A stretch of DNA of 64,000 nt, taken from assembly GCA_015143295.1 (NCBI GenBank), contig JABCRI010000896.1, forward strand, positions 86,595 to 150,594, read 5' to 3'. The notes beneath the pieces were generated by a model. It saw only the letters and a list, made by a program, of their open reading frames with translations. It was not told where the DNA came from and made no database searches. Each line of letters starts with the position of its first letter. Positions within the stretch are counted from its first letter, which is position 1. Position numbers and translations under genes: made by a program. Positions 48,859 through 61,173 of the stretch are shown piece by piece. The stretch is from Tetracentron sinense (Eukaryota > Streptophyta > Magnoliopsida > Trochodendrales > Trochodendraceae).

Positions 48859-50323
48859 AAACAGAGACCATCAAATAGATTTGTGACACATTAGTTTAAC
48901 TCTTAAATTAAGATAACGAGCTGAAAACCCTTTTTTAAAATCACGTGGTTCAAGAAATTACTTTGACATCTAACTGTTGAAATCTAAAAACAATTGGTCA
49001 CATAGCCCAAAATAATGCTACTTTACTCATTTAGGTTAAACGGGTTAGATTCAGGGTTCGGATTGATTAGTTCGATTCGGTTCGGGTCTACTTCTCATCC
49101 TATGATAAAAATTGCAAACAACTTACATCCTCTTTGAGATGGGTACGTTTCCATGTTGGGCTTTTGATAAAAAATAGGATCCCATATGTGGAAAACATTT
49201 TAGGTCCCTCCGGTAGCTTCAGAAACGGGTACGTGTCCAATAACAATCGCTAGAAAAAGGTGTATAACATTAACTAAAAAAAAATGAATGGCAGATATTG
49301 AGACACGTAATGCATATAAGGCTACCGGACGGAAACATATCGGTTGCAAACGTAGAGGATCCAAGTGTTTTGATAATTTGAGGCGTACGGTGAGCCTCCT
49401 CTTTCAATGATAATGCCATCTCACCTGAGGGGGAATCTTCGATGGGGATGCCAATTTGATTTGAGTGATTTGATTATTCCAAGTCCTTAGGAAGTACCAG
49501 TAGTCCAATATAATAGATGATGGGAATCGGACGGTCCAAAGAGATTCCAATGATTTCTCATAGAAGATATTTTGACTTTGACCTACCGACGTTTTCATAG
49601 TTGTCGGTCGGTTGGTTGGTCATAATTTTATATGTCCTAAGCAAATTTGGATTGATCCACCGTTATGGTCTACAAACTATGCGTTTGTACAGTATTCTTT
49701 CCTTCACGATCATAGGCACGTGGGTCTCCTTAGTCATTAGGTAGGGGTATCAATGGGCCGGGCAGGGCTGGCCCACCGGGTAGCCTGACCCGGTCCGACA
49801 TATATAAAGCCCATATAGAACCAGGCCTACTCAAGTCCGGGCGGGCCCAATCCTTTGACATCCCAAATGGGGGTGTATTCGGGTGTATTCAAAGTTCAAA
49901 TCCAGCTAGCTCAGGGCTCGGCTTGGCTCGATCTAGCTGAGTTGAAATTGAGTTTTTTGGCTTGATTGAGCACTTTTATTTGAGCTTGAAAATTTACAAT
50001 CAAGTTGAGCTCAAGCCCCAGCATAATTCGGCTCGACTACATTGAAATATTTATAATATTATAAATAAAATATTTTAGAATATTAATATAATATTTAAAA
50101 ATTATTTTTTAAATATATATGTGCTTCAAGCCGAGCTTGAGGCAAGCCAATATTTTCAATCTAAGCTTTGAGCCTAAAAATTCAGACCCTAAAACATTGC
50201 TTTTAAAAACACTGATACAGCCATTCGCTTACAACACAAACAAACCACTTTTAATTAATTACTTGACAACCAATCATATTGTTTTTATCAGTTGCGCAAG
50301 TAATAAAATAATTTTTAAACAAA
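48859..50323. other. Intergenic, no gene recognised
   Basis: Contains an AGCTCGGCTTGGCTCGA-rich stretch at 49880-50040 like that around 25960-28710, and AT-rich DNA. No coding region supported. Confidence 0.4.
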
Positions 50324-51806
50324 TCTATACTAATACTATATATTGGTTGGTGTCACGTGATATATCTCAATATGCTCTATTTTCTCTTCAAGGTGATGCC
50401 ACATGTCTATTGACATGATAAACTTTCCTTTATTGATCAATAAGATATTGTCATGAGTCTGCTAATTAAATTACTTATTTTCATTCCTAATTAATGAGCT
50501 CATTAATCATTTTATTACTCTCCTAATTAATTTTGATGGCAAAAATACAGAAAAATAATGAGCTCATTAATCATTATAATTACTCTCTTAATTAATTTTG
50601 ATAGCAACGTTCTCTCTTCTCATCTTCTTTAGTTGAGGGAGTCACGTTAGTTGCAACCATTCCCCTTCTTCAAATAATTGCAACCCCACTCATTTTCCTT
50701 AAATTTGTAATTTATTTTGTGGCCTGTTTTTTTGTTTTATTATCGAAAAATTAAATATACACGATACCATAATTACTTACTTCAATTGCATGGCCTCCCT
50801 TATGAGAGAGGTTTAGGTATCCTTTTCCCATAGGGTGATAACTTGTCAGAGCTCTACTCATTAACCACTAACCGTAGGTAAATGATATCCCCAACCAAAA
50901 TAAATAAATAAATAAATAAATAATTTTACAATATATAATTATTTTATTATTTTTGAATAAATTCAAGCATTTTTTTTACTTCTCTTGATTTCATGTTGGG
51001 GAAATTTGTTCAAAATATTCATAATCTGGTAAATTGGATTTCTATTTGGGTATTTTAGACTAAATTATTGCATTTTAAAAAATAAATGTTCTCTAATTGT
51101 TACAATTTTTATTTATTATGAAAGTTCACTGAATCATTATTTGCTTCTGTGCATCGCAATTGCATTGTGCTAGGTTGGTTCCATGTGCCATTTCTCAACA
51201 TCCTTCATTCTCTCTTCATGTTAACGTTGTTGACATGTCATTCTCTTAATTGATAATCAAGTTAATAAGAATCCTTATTAAAACCGTTATTTTTTTTAAT
51301 TAAATATCAAGAACTCTACTTAATTAAATATCAAGTGCACTAAATGATATTACTTCTTCCATCACAACTATCTAAACGTTGGATCTTCCATCTCCTTTAT
51401 TAATTAACCATCTTGGATCTTTCATCTCATTTATTAATTTATCATACGCTTAATAAGAACCTTTAATTAAAATTATTTTTTTTCTAAATAAATAATAATA
51501 CATCCATTTAATTAAATATTAAATGAGTAAACTTCTTTCATCACCACTCTCCATCACCACTCGCTGACGTTAGACCCTTAATCTCTCTTCTTAATTGATC
51601 ATTCACTTAATAAGAATCTTTCTTAATTAAGTAAATTAAATGATATTTTTGATATTACATGTCAATGTATACAAGTTGTGTTATGCATGTTCATGTTAAT
51701 AATGTATCAATTATAACATGATAAAGTATTATTTATAATGTTTTTAATATTTTTTTAAAATTTCAAGTTTTTCTTCATCCCATGCATTGCACGGGGTAAT
51801 TGCTAG
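50324..51806 (+). mobile_element. Non-autonomous Helitron (1.48 kb)
   Basis: The 5' end is TCTATACTAATACTATA preceded by A. The 3' end is CTAG followed by T, with the hairpin CCCATGCATTGCACGGG 12 bases before the terminus. These are the hallmark Helitron ends and the A/T target. There is no Rep/helicase coding, so it depends on enzymes from an autonomous copy. It contains a family-1 SINE and a direct repeat of about 50 bp (50491-50540 and 50557-50606, with AATGAGCTCATTAATCATT). Confidence 0.82.
50785..50935 (+). mobile_element. SINE, family 1, nested in the Helitron
   Basis: CCCTTATGAGAGAGG, GATAACTTGTCAGAGCTC and CGTAGGTAAATGATATCC match the minus-strand copy at 15668-15832, and the tail is (AAAT)n. 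It lies wholly inside the Helitron. Confidence 0.65.
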
Positions 51807-53883
51807 TAAATATGATATGATATTTAAAGTAATTAATTGTACCATTTCTTGCTTTTCTTTGGTGGATTCAATTATGTGTAAATTGTGTTGCGTTAGATTT
51901 GTAAGGCAAGCTCCACCATATTATATTGTTCATGTTTTATAATAATCTATTTACAAACTATTAGATTTGCAATCTTATTATGATCCGATTTCACACCCAC
52001 ATCGCCATCTAGCAAGTTTTACTTTAAATCTCATTAAGTGTCATATATAAGGAAAAGATGAAAGACATAGGATCATCTCCCATAGCTGCGGGAGGAAAAC
52101 AAATAATTTTTCTCTGATTTGGTACAAGGACAGATGGCGCAAAAGTGTTGATGTGAGCAAAAAAATTATCCATTTTCTCAAGTTGCCATCGGAGTCGATT
52201 CGAAGATAAATTAAAGTATGACGATGCTGATGTGGACAGAGGCACCACCCGCATGGTTTATCTAAGGAGTCACCTATCCTCCACCTGGCAAAATACTAAG
52301 TATCTTTAACGTGGGTTAAGACTATTATATCCAAATAGAAGAGCATTACTCCCTTTATATATATTTAACATAAATCATTTGGTGGTGGATTCCTATGTAT
52401 CATTTGCTAACTGAAGTTATATAATTATTTCAATACCCACTAATCACCATAGTTGTAAAACATAGCCAATGAATTTAGTTCTAACCTAAGCACATTTTTT
52501 TTTTTAATAAAACAAGATAAGCATGCAGCACAACAATAGGTAGGATTATTTATTTTGACGGGTCCCACCTAAGATGATAACCAGGGCAAAAAATTAAACT
52601 TAGACATATTACATTTACCAATGTTGTGCTCTATACTTCTGAGCCAGGATAAAGGAGGAGGTTTGCATTACGATAGGTAGTGTAAAAGTTTGTTAAATCT
52701 TGTTGTAAGAACTTTGACTTCAAGTAATTGAGATAAGGCATCAATAAGGAAGAATTAGAAGGGAAAAGATATAAAAAAAATATTTGTTAAGAAATTGAAA
52801 TTACTTTGTTAAGGTTTTTAATAAAATGTATTCTTACTATCATGAGATTTTTAAGTCTTTTATTTTTATAAGATTTGATGTCTTACGGGAATTGAAATCC
52901 AAAATATGAAAAACACAATACATCTAGTTCTTAAAAGAAAATACATATCGGGAAATAACAAAACTTGCAAACTGTCGGACTTACCCTAAAGGGTTAAGAT
53001 GATCTAGTTATTATGGAATATCTTGTATTCATTCACCTTATTACAATAAGATATTCCCTAATACTAGTTGCCTTTTACGTTGCTAAATTCCGTTGTAGGA
53101 ATCACGAACCCCTTGAGATAGGACACTAGCGTGCACCAACATTGAACTTATAATTTCTTTACAGATACGGCATTCGTTTAAAGAGACAATGAAAGACTAA
53201 AATGGCAGAACATGATTCATTTTTCCGACCTCAAATAAGGACAAGACACTTACACAAAAGTTATTTGTATTGTATTCGTGGAAGGGTTTGGACCATCCAA
53301 TTGGACCGATTTTAGTTAAGTTGTCTCCTTAAATGGAATCCACTCGGAGTTGTGGGCTACATTTCCCCATATGTATACCACAAAGTTTGTGCAACCATGT
53401 GGTGGAGAATGAGTGTGATCCACCTTTAGATGGGTAGGTTTTGTCTCTGTCACTCCTACATTAAAGAGAAGTGCAAGTATAGAAACCCTTCCCTTCAAAA
53501 AAAAAAAAAAAATGTATTATGAACTCCAAGTTGGCTTTCTAAGGTCACTTATTGTTTAAATAATAGATGGTCACAAATTGTGCTTTGCATCTCATTTTTC
53601 TTTCACATGTTTTTTTACTTTTTTTTTTCTGTTTGAATTAAAATATGATCCGGAGCTGTGCATAAAAAGTTATGTCAGTCTCTATTTACTATTAACATAG
53701 GTGTTTTTTTTTTGTGATGAAATGAGAAATGTTTTATGAAATACCGCTCTACAAGTTAGTTACTATCAAATGTCAACACATTTTACATTGAAATGGTGTA
53801 AACATGGTGGCATTTTCATAGTATTTTTTTTTTTGGTGCAGACATTTTCATAATTGAGTAAGAAATATTTTGACAATACTACT
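51807..53883. other. Intergenic, no gene recognised
   Basis: AT-rich spacer up to the 3' LTR of the Tat/Ogre-like element. Short open frames (for example 52024-52254) carry no recognisable motif. Confidence 0.4.
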
Positions 53884-56235
53884 TGTGAGCATGGGATCTT
53901 CCTACCCACTTTCACAATTATATGTTTTGACTTGAGTCGCCACCTATTCATTCTTAGGAATAGGTCCTGGGTATTTTTTTGTTTGGATAAGGCAAATGGT
54001 CTTTACAGAGTTAGGGTAAGCGGTTCGATTAAGTCCTGGGGAAGGTATTAGGCACCCCAAAACCTCCGTTTTATAACGGTTACCTACTCCCTAAACTTAA
54101 GCCAATTATAATCTCAAAGTTTAATTAAAATGTCCAAAGTTTTTAAGTGAGTGCTAATCCAAGAAAAATAGAAAGCTAGATGGCTAGGGTCGAACCCGAG
54201 TTGAGTTGCCTACGTACTCACATGGTGAGATCAGACCGAGCGTAGTTCTGGTACATGAGCCCGTGCCGAGGCTAGGGGGGAGTGTGTGTGTGCATAGGAT
54301 GGTCAAAGGGTCTAGCCTAGAAGGCTATAGTTTAGTTGACCGGGGAGGTCAAGTGCACAAGTGTTAAGTCTAACCGCGATTAGAGGGTATTTATCCATGG
54401 TTAGATGAGCTAACCAAAGCTAAGGAGGTTCTACAAGTCTTTTTTTGGTCTTTTTGTATTTTTTCTATTTTTTGAGATTTTTGGAGATATTTGAATGTTT
54501 TTTATATTTTGGTTATATTTGAATGTTTTTGGTGTTTTGAGATTTTATCATGTTTTTGGTATTTTGAGATTTTATCATGTTTTTGAATTTTCATATAGGT
54601 AAGGTTTTGACAAACTTAACTAAAGTCAAATTTAGTCCAAGAGTTTGGCTAAAAGATTATAGTTTAAGACATAAAGAGGGATGTGCCTTATGAATAGTAA
54701 ATGGTCTATTACCAACACCTATTTTGTGGGATTGATGTTGATAATAGATCAAATACCATTGTCTTTAGTATGAAACATTTTTAAGAATGTCCTCTTTAAG
54801 TCCTTACACCATCATTTATCTTAAGTCCTTAAACCATCACCTACCCATTCAACATAGAACATGAAGGAAAAATAAAGAAATGAAAGAAAATGAAAACTCA
54901 TCCTCTCCCTTTTAAGGTGGTTCATTTACACTATTATTAATGATGTAATGTTGTTCTAAAGAATGTTAGGGAGGGGATGAGCTTTCACAAAAAATTCTAG
55001 AAAGAGGACTAGAATCTCAAAAGAAAACAAAATAAAAAAAAGAGGTATAGCTTTAGCTTCCACTCTCTATGGGCCTACCCATATCCACACTTGTGGGTAC
55101 ATAAAAAAAGAAGAAAATATGTACATGGAAAGGAAAAGAAAAAAGGAGCATCTCCTTGCCTTTGATATGGGGACCCTCTACACCATTAGATTGGTGTAGA
55201 GAGGCCCAACTATGCTTGAGAAATGAGAGATCAAGAAGAGAGAACCAAATAAAAAAAAAGATAAAAAAGAAGAGAAACTGAAAGAAGGAGTGCCTACTCC
55301 TCCAAGAATTCTCCTTCAATGCTCCAAGGGGTAGGGTTTTAGAATCCACAAAGGAAGATAGTTAGTGAAGAACTCTAAGCTTTTAGTCTTAGAATTCTTT
55401 CCAAACTCTAAACCTTGGTTTCTTCTCCCTTCTTCAAACTCAAGAGAAACACAAGTGGGTGGGAACCTTTTAGGGGTCTTGAGGGATGGATCTAAGGAGC
55501 TAAGGGATTGGTATTTATAGGAAAACTAAGAGGTTGGGTTGTGTCTTTTACATGAGAGATAAAATGAGCTAGTGGGTAAAGACTTGAGTATTGTAAGGTG
55601 AGTTGATAGATTGAGTGTTGTAAGGAGTGTAAGAGAGTTGATGGTTGAGTATTGTAAGGGGTGTAAGAGAGTTGGTGGGTTGAGTGAACTATGAGTTATA
55701 TGGGTATGGGTTGGTGTAAGAGAGGTGTAAGAGAGTTGGTGGGTTGAGTGAACTATGGGTTATATGGGTATGGGTTGTAGGATATAGGGTAGGTGGATAT
55801 GGATATATGGATTAGGTCTTATGAATCATGGGTTATTAGTAGATGGGTCATGGGTTATGATTATTGGATTTTGACTATGACATTTGGGCTTAGGCTTGGG
55901 CTATGGAAATAGGCTTTGGCTTAGGCAATTGGGTGATTGGATATTTGGGCTTGACTACTTGGGTTGGGTAATGAAATTAGGTAATTGGGTTTGATTGAGT
56001 TGTTTAGGTATAAGTTTGGTCAAATGGGCTTGGGCCTTGGGTATACCTAGGGCTTATTAGGGTTAGGCTAGGGCTACCTAGGGTTTGGGTTTAGGACTAC
56101 CTAGGGTTAAGCTTAGGTTAACTAGGGTCTTAACTAGGGTTTAGTCCTATGGTTAAGGGTTTACCTAGGGTTTGGTTTGGACCATGGCTAAATTAATTAA
56201 CCACGGTTAAGGGGTGTAAAAATAGGGTGCTGACA
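53884..56235 (-). repeat. 3' LTR of the Tat/Ogre-like element (2.35 kb)
   Basis: Bounded by TGTGAGCATGG on the low side and GGGTGCTGACA on the high side (TGTCAGCACCC and CCATGCTCACA on the element strand). It is repeated at 62216-64000. It contains tandem GGGTTGAGTG/GTGTAAGAGAG words at 55560-55790 and a segment of about 235 bp (about 55097-55335) absent from the other copy. Confidence 0.88.
55512..55519 (-). promoter_or_regulatory. TATA box of the 3' LTR
   Basis: TATAAATA on the minus strand, about 720 bases after the LTR start. The same site is at 63614-63621 in the other LTR. Confidence 0.55.
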
Positions 56236-56248
56236 ACTGCCCCTCTTT
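56236..56248 (-). other. Polypurine tract
   Basis: AAAGAGGGGCAGT on the minus strand, directly before the 3' LTR start TGTCAGCACCC. This is where plus-strand DNA synthesis is primed; its position fixes the element's orientation. Confidence 0.8.
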
Positions 56249-56319
56249 GTCGGAGAATGCCAAGTTGGAAAATTCAACGACAAAGACTAGAATCACCGTA
56301 TTTTTACACCAGAGCACGC

Positions 56320-57434
56320 AAGGTAGAGTGAGGTGATGGTCGATCTCACAACCGCTTCACCGAAGATAGAATAAGGTGACGGTCAAACTCATAACCGCCT
56401 CACCAAAAATAGAGTTAGGTGATGGTCAAACTCATAACCGCCTCACCGGAGATAGAGCCGGGTGATGATCAAACTCATAACCGCCTCACCGAAGATAGAG
56501 TTAGGTGATGGTCAAACTCATAACCGCCTCACCGGAGATAGAGCCGGGTGATGATGAAACTCATAACCGCATCACCGAAGATAGAGTTGGTGATGGTCAA
56601 ACTCATAACCGCCTCATCGGAGATAGAGTAGGGTGATGGTCAAACTCACAACCGCCTCACCGAAGATTGAGTAGGGTGATGGTCAAACTCATAACTGCCT
56701 CACCGAAGATAGAGTTGGGTGATGATTAAACTCATAACCGCCTCACCAGAGATAGAGTAAGGTGATGGTCAAACTCACAACCGCCTCACCGAAGGTAAGA
56801 GTAGGGTGATGGTCAAACTCACAACCGCCTCATCGAAGATAAGAGTAGGGTGATGGTCAAACTCACAACCGCCTCACCGAAGATTGAGTAGGGTGATGGT
56901 CAAACTCATAACCGCCTCACCGAAGATAGAGTTGGGTGATGGTTAAACTCATAACCGCCTCACCGGAGATAGAGTAAGGTGATGGTCAAACTCACAACCG
57001 CCTCACCGAAGATAAGAGTTGAGTGATGGTCAAACTCATAACCGCCTCACCGAAGATTGAGTAGGGTGATGGTCAAACTCATAACCGCCTCACCGAAGAT
57101 AGAGTTGGGTGATGGTTAAACTCATAACTGCCTCACCGGAGATAGAGTAAGGTGATGGTCAAACTCACAACCGCCTCATCGAAGATAAGAGTTGGGTGAT
57201 GGTCAAACTCACAACCGCCTCACCGAAGATAGAGGAGGGTGATGGTCAAACTCATAACCGCCTCACCGAAGATAGAGTTGGGTGATGGTTAAACTTATAA
57301 CCGCCTCACCGGAGATAAAGTAAGGTGATGGTCAAACTCACAACCGCCTCACCAAAGATTGAGTAGGGTGATGGTCAAACTCATAACCGCCTCACCGAAG
57401 ATAGAGTTGGGTGATGGTCAAACTCATAACCGCC
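56320..57434 (-). repeat. 26-copy array of a 43-44 bp unit in the element's 3' untranslated region
   Basis: About 26 tandem units with GGTGATGGTCAAACTCATAA and CCGCCTCACC followed by a variable GAAGATAGAGT part. Units are 43-44 bp and highly alike. Four variant types recur in order (ATTGAGTAGGG starts at about 56664, 56883, 57056 and 57358), hinting at a four-unit higher-order repeat of about 173 bp. Each unit has an inverted pair, GGTGATGGT with ACCGCCTCACC. The array lies about 85 bp inside the polypurine tract. Confidence 0.92.
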
Positions 57435-59607
57435 TGACGGGTGCAAGACTAACATCACCGAGGCCGTAACTGACGTCCGGTCACATGATCGGGACAGTAT
57501 TCCTTTAACAGTGAGCTAGTCGAGCAGAGATAGAATTCACAAGAGGCTGCAACTGAAATCGACTGTTCCAGTGCTCCTTTAATAGTGAAGGGAGCGCAAT
57601 GCTATAATCATCTGCCCAAAATATTAATAGGGATAATGAGGGTAAAGAGCCACCCGGCTGCTTTACCGAGATAGAATGCAATGCTGTAGGCAACCACCCG
57701 ATTGCCTCACTGGGGTAATTTGATGTGGTAGTTGATAGGTATGAGTAAGAATTTGAGAAGCAAGATGGATCATATATGAGAGTGAGAGCCGTAGCCCTGA
57801 GCCATTGCACGAATCTCATGTCTCTGTGCATATATAAAGCCTGATGGATCTGACATGCCCCTTAGCCTGGATGATTCGACTGTATGTGCTTACCCCTTGG
57901 GATATACTGATCTTCAAACATTTGTATCACTCAGAATAGTTTGCCGACTTTACTCTGCTTTGGTTTCCCTGCTCCTCTTGCGCTAGCGGGAATGAGTAAC
58001 TGACTCTAATGGGGAGTGAATTTTGACCGACTGATGATGACTTGATAAAAAGACAGATGGACTAACAGACAAGAGATGTGACAGACCTATTGAGGAGATG
58101 ATGGAGTGATTGACAGATGATGGTAGTAGCCTGACAATTGGCAGGTGGACTGACTCTGTCTGAGATTGCTTACATTGGAAAACTTATCTAGGTTCCTTCT
58201 GCCTTCAGGTGAACGATTATGCTATATATGATCATCCTTGTGGTAGACCCACATTTGCTAGGGAGGGATGTCTGCAAAGCCTGTATTAGCGTATTTTCCC
58301 TCTTTTGCCCCTGGGCCTTTTCAGGTTTTCACCAGGACTGGGTTGTATGTTTTGATCTTTGTCCATTTTTTTGCCTCTGGGCCTTTTCAGGTTTTCACCA
58401 GGACTGGGTTCACGTAATTTTTGTGCAATAGCAAGATTGAATATTCTTTACTATGCCCGTGAAATTTGATTTATCCCTTTTTTGCCCCTGGGTCCTTTCG
58501 GGCTTTTACCAGGACTGGGTATACAAGCTTCGCATTTTCTCATTGTCTACTCTTTTCTCTGATAATTCTCCAGTCTACTCTCATCATTGCCTGTTGGTAT
58601 TGGAGGTGAATGATTTTGACCATTGATGCTCAAGTCCTCTCAAAGATCAAGGAGGGCTTAGTGTTTAGGACGAAACGTGGGTTGACTAGAAACGAGATAA
58701 TGCTCAAAATTTCGGTTCTAGCAAGGGCAGGGCACCCTGTGATTTTGTTCGGTGTCGGGATAGAACCAGCTTATGCATTCTTGATCTTTTGGTATAGCTT
58801 TGCTGTGTAACCAAGTACCTTTTTCTTTATTTCTTTTTCTTTTTTTTGAGTTTTCTTTTCCTTCTTTTCTCTTTTTTTGTTTTTTTTTTTGTACATGGTT
58901 GTCTTGTATTGTGGCACATTTGCTGTGCTATGACCACACATGATTTCAGGCTGCCTACGTACCGAAATAGGGATCAGGTCAAGACGTAGTTCGACCAAAA
59001 GGCCGCATTTGTTAGTTGCTCTTTGCTGATTGTTCCTCTTTGTCATTTTGACATTCAAGAGGTGCCCCTGTGTGGGTTTTGAAAGAAAGGCTATTAGGCT
59101 CAAAGGTCTAACTAGAGGATATACGTAGCACGGGTGAGCGAGGTGTTGTGAAGGTTTTTCCAAAGATGGCCTCCTATCATATCCTTGATTGGTCGAGAGC
59201 ATGTATGGTCATTACGTTGCCTCGTTTCAGTTGATTGTCCTTTGATGCTTAGAGAGGTCTTCACTGTTTCTGCATTTGTTTAAATAGTTGTTGAACTTCC
59301 CATTGAATGATCAAGTTGTCCCTTATAGGCATTAGGAACTAGTCCAACTCCCAAATTAAGCATCTCAGAACACAATAAAACTTGACTTAGACTTAAAACA
59401 GCAATTTTCATTAAAATGTCAAAATGGACAGACTTGACAAAAAGACATAGCAAGGACCTCTGGTCACTTGCTTGGACTGGACTGATGATAGGGATAGACA
59501 TGGACCAACATAGCCGACTGAGGTACCAAGAAAAGAGGTACAAGATAGACATAACAAAAGTGAGATTGTTCAAAAGTCAACTACAGAACTATTCCGGCTG
59601 AAACGCC
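57435..59607 (-). other. Non-coding 3' part of the Tat/Ogre-like element
   Basis: Lies where pol would be expected, but no pol motif is seen. A phrase of about 40 bp (TTTGCCCCTGGGCCTTTTCA, then CACCAGGACTGGGT) occurs three times at about 58304-58344, 58370-58410 and 58484-58520. GGCTGCCTACGTACC at about 58951 echoes TTGCCTACGTACTC in the LTR near 54206. Confidence 0.55.
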
Positions 59608-61173
59608 TTAGTTTGCAGGAGGAGAATGATCTGGGAGAGGAGCTTGATTGATGTCCGTATTTCCCGGTGCAAAGCAAATTCTGTCGGTTTCCAGCAAGTC
59701 CTGGATTGCGTGTTTCAAATCATAGCACCTGTCAGTAGGGTGCCCTGGTGATTGGTGATACATGCAGTGCTGATCCGCCCTGTAGTTCTTGGGAAGATTT
59801 ACCGGTGGAGGCTGTGGATCTTTCTGAGTGATCAGTTTCTTGTCCAATAGGAATGACAGGAGTGCCATCGGAGAGTATGGTAGTGGAGTGAATGCCCGGT
59901 TTCTCTTCTGTTCAAGAGTCATCTGGTGAGAGAGTAGCTTCCCTTGGGGTTGCTGAACTTGCCGTGGTCGTTGAGCTTGTTGGCGAGGCAAGTTGGGCAC
60001 CCGGACTGGTATGGCTGATACCGTGTGTCCATCGTCCTCTCTCTTTTTGTTTTCTCTTTTCGGATGGATGAGAGGTCGAGAGGAAGATGCGCCCTTCGTT
60101 CCTTGAAAAATGTCGACTGACCTGCTGTCACCCAATGTCGTTTCAATTCTGGCACCACACTTGGCCATGGTGCTAAAGTCAGAGATGGGCTGTGCCGCTA
60201 GGAGAGTCTTGAGTGGGTGTTTATGGGTGCGGAGAAAAGTTGTTACCAATTCTTCTTCCGACAGAGGGGTGCTCATCTTGCCAGCCATTTCTCTCCACCG
60301 AACTGAATACTCGATGAAGGTTTCATTGTCCCTCTGGGACATTCTCTCCAGGTCTGCCCTTTGTGGGACCAGATCAACATTGTAAGAGTACTGGGCAATG
60401 AAGGTTTCGCAGAGATCTTCTCAAGTTCGTACCTTGCTAGGGTCCAGCTTGGTGAACCATTGCAGTGCAGGCCCTTTTAGGCTTTTCTGAAACAACTGTA
60501 CCAACAATTTGTCTCCATGTTCAAACTGAAATAATTCTCCGCGGTATGCCCTCAAGTGTGTCTCAGGACAACCCTTCCCATTATATTTTTCAAAGTCAGG
60601 AACCTTGAAGTCCTTGGGCATTTGGATTCCAGGGTGTATACACATGTCCCTGAAGTTAGTGGACTTACGGGATCCCTGATTTTGCTTTATCAGCTCTTCT
60701 AATTTCTCGATCATCTCCCGGTATGCGTCCGGGATTTGAGCAGTGCTTGAGGATACATGAGCGGACCCTGTATGAGGTTCACCGCTGGCTCTGGCCTCTT
60801 CTTCCTTGTAATGGTCTACGAGTGGTGGGGAGATATGGTGAGTAGGTTGTGGCTGAATTGACGGAGGAGGAATGTTGGAGGTAAGTGATGGTTGGGTAGG
60901 TTGAACAGGTTGTGATGCGATGTTGATGGTGGGTAGAGAAGGGGTAATGTTGGTTGTAGATGGTGGGTTTGGTTGTGGCGGCCTTATTGTCTCGACCGGT
61001 TGAGGGTTGGAGGAAGAGAGGGCCTGAGTCACTGCCCGCATAAAATCCTGAACGATGTTTGTCAAATTTTCAATACTCCGGGCATTTTCTGCTAGTCTTG
61101 CTTCAAAATCCGGAACCTGAGGTTGTGATCTCGGGGTATCCGGGTCAGTCTCTTGTCCATCTTGAGGGTCCAT
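59608..61173 (-). pseudogene. Ty3-gypsy gag polyprotein with one in-frame stop
   Basis: Gag forms the particle that packages element RNA. The frame is 522 codons from ATG at 61173, with a single in-frame TGA at 60421-60423 where a Trp is expected by comparison with related gags (a TGG to TGA change). The N-terminal 180 or so residues are Pro/Ser/Thr/Gln-rich. The capsid-like region follows: VPDFEKYNGKGCPETHLRAY, LFQKSLKGPALQWF, then after the stop ETFIEYSVRWREMAGK. A zinc-finger-like CMYHQSPGHPTDRC lies near the C-terminus. No protease or pol follows. The rest of the frame is clean, so the copy looks fairly young, or the stop may be a sequence error. Confidence 0.88.

Noticed and set aside
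56320..57434. CRISPR-like regular array
   Set aside because: Units are continuous tandem repeats without unique spacers, in a plant retrotransposon next to a polypurine tract.
57505..59573. Several 90-140 codon frames where pol would be expected
   Set aside because: None shows protease, RT, RNase H or integrase motifs; composition is repeat-like.
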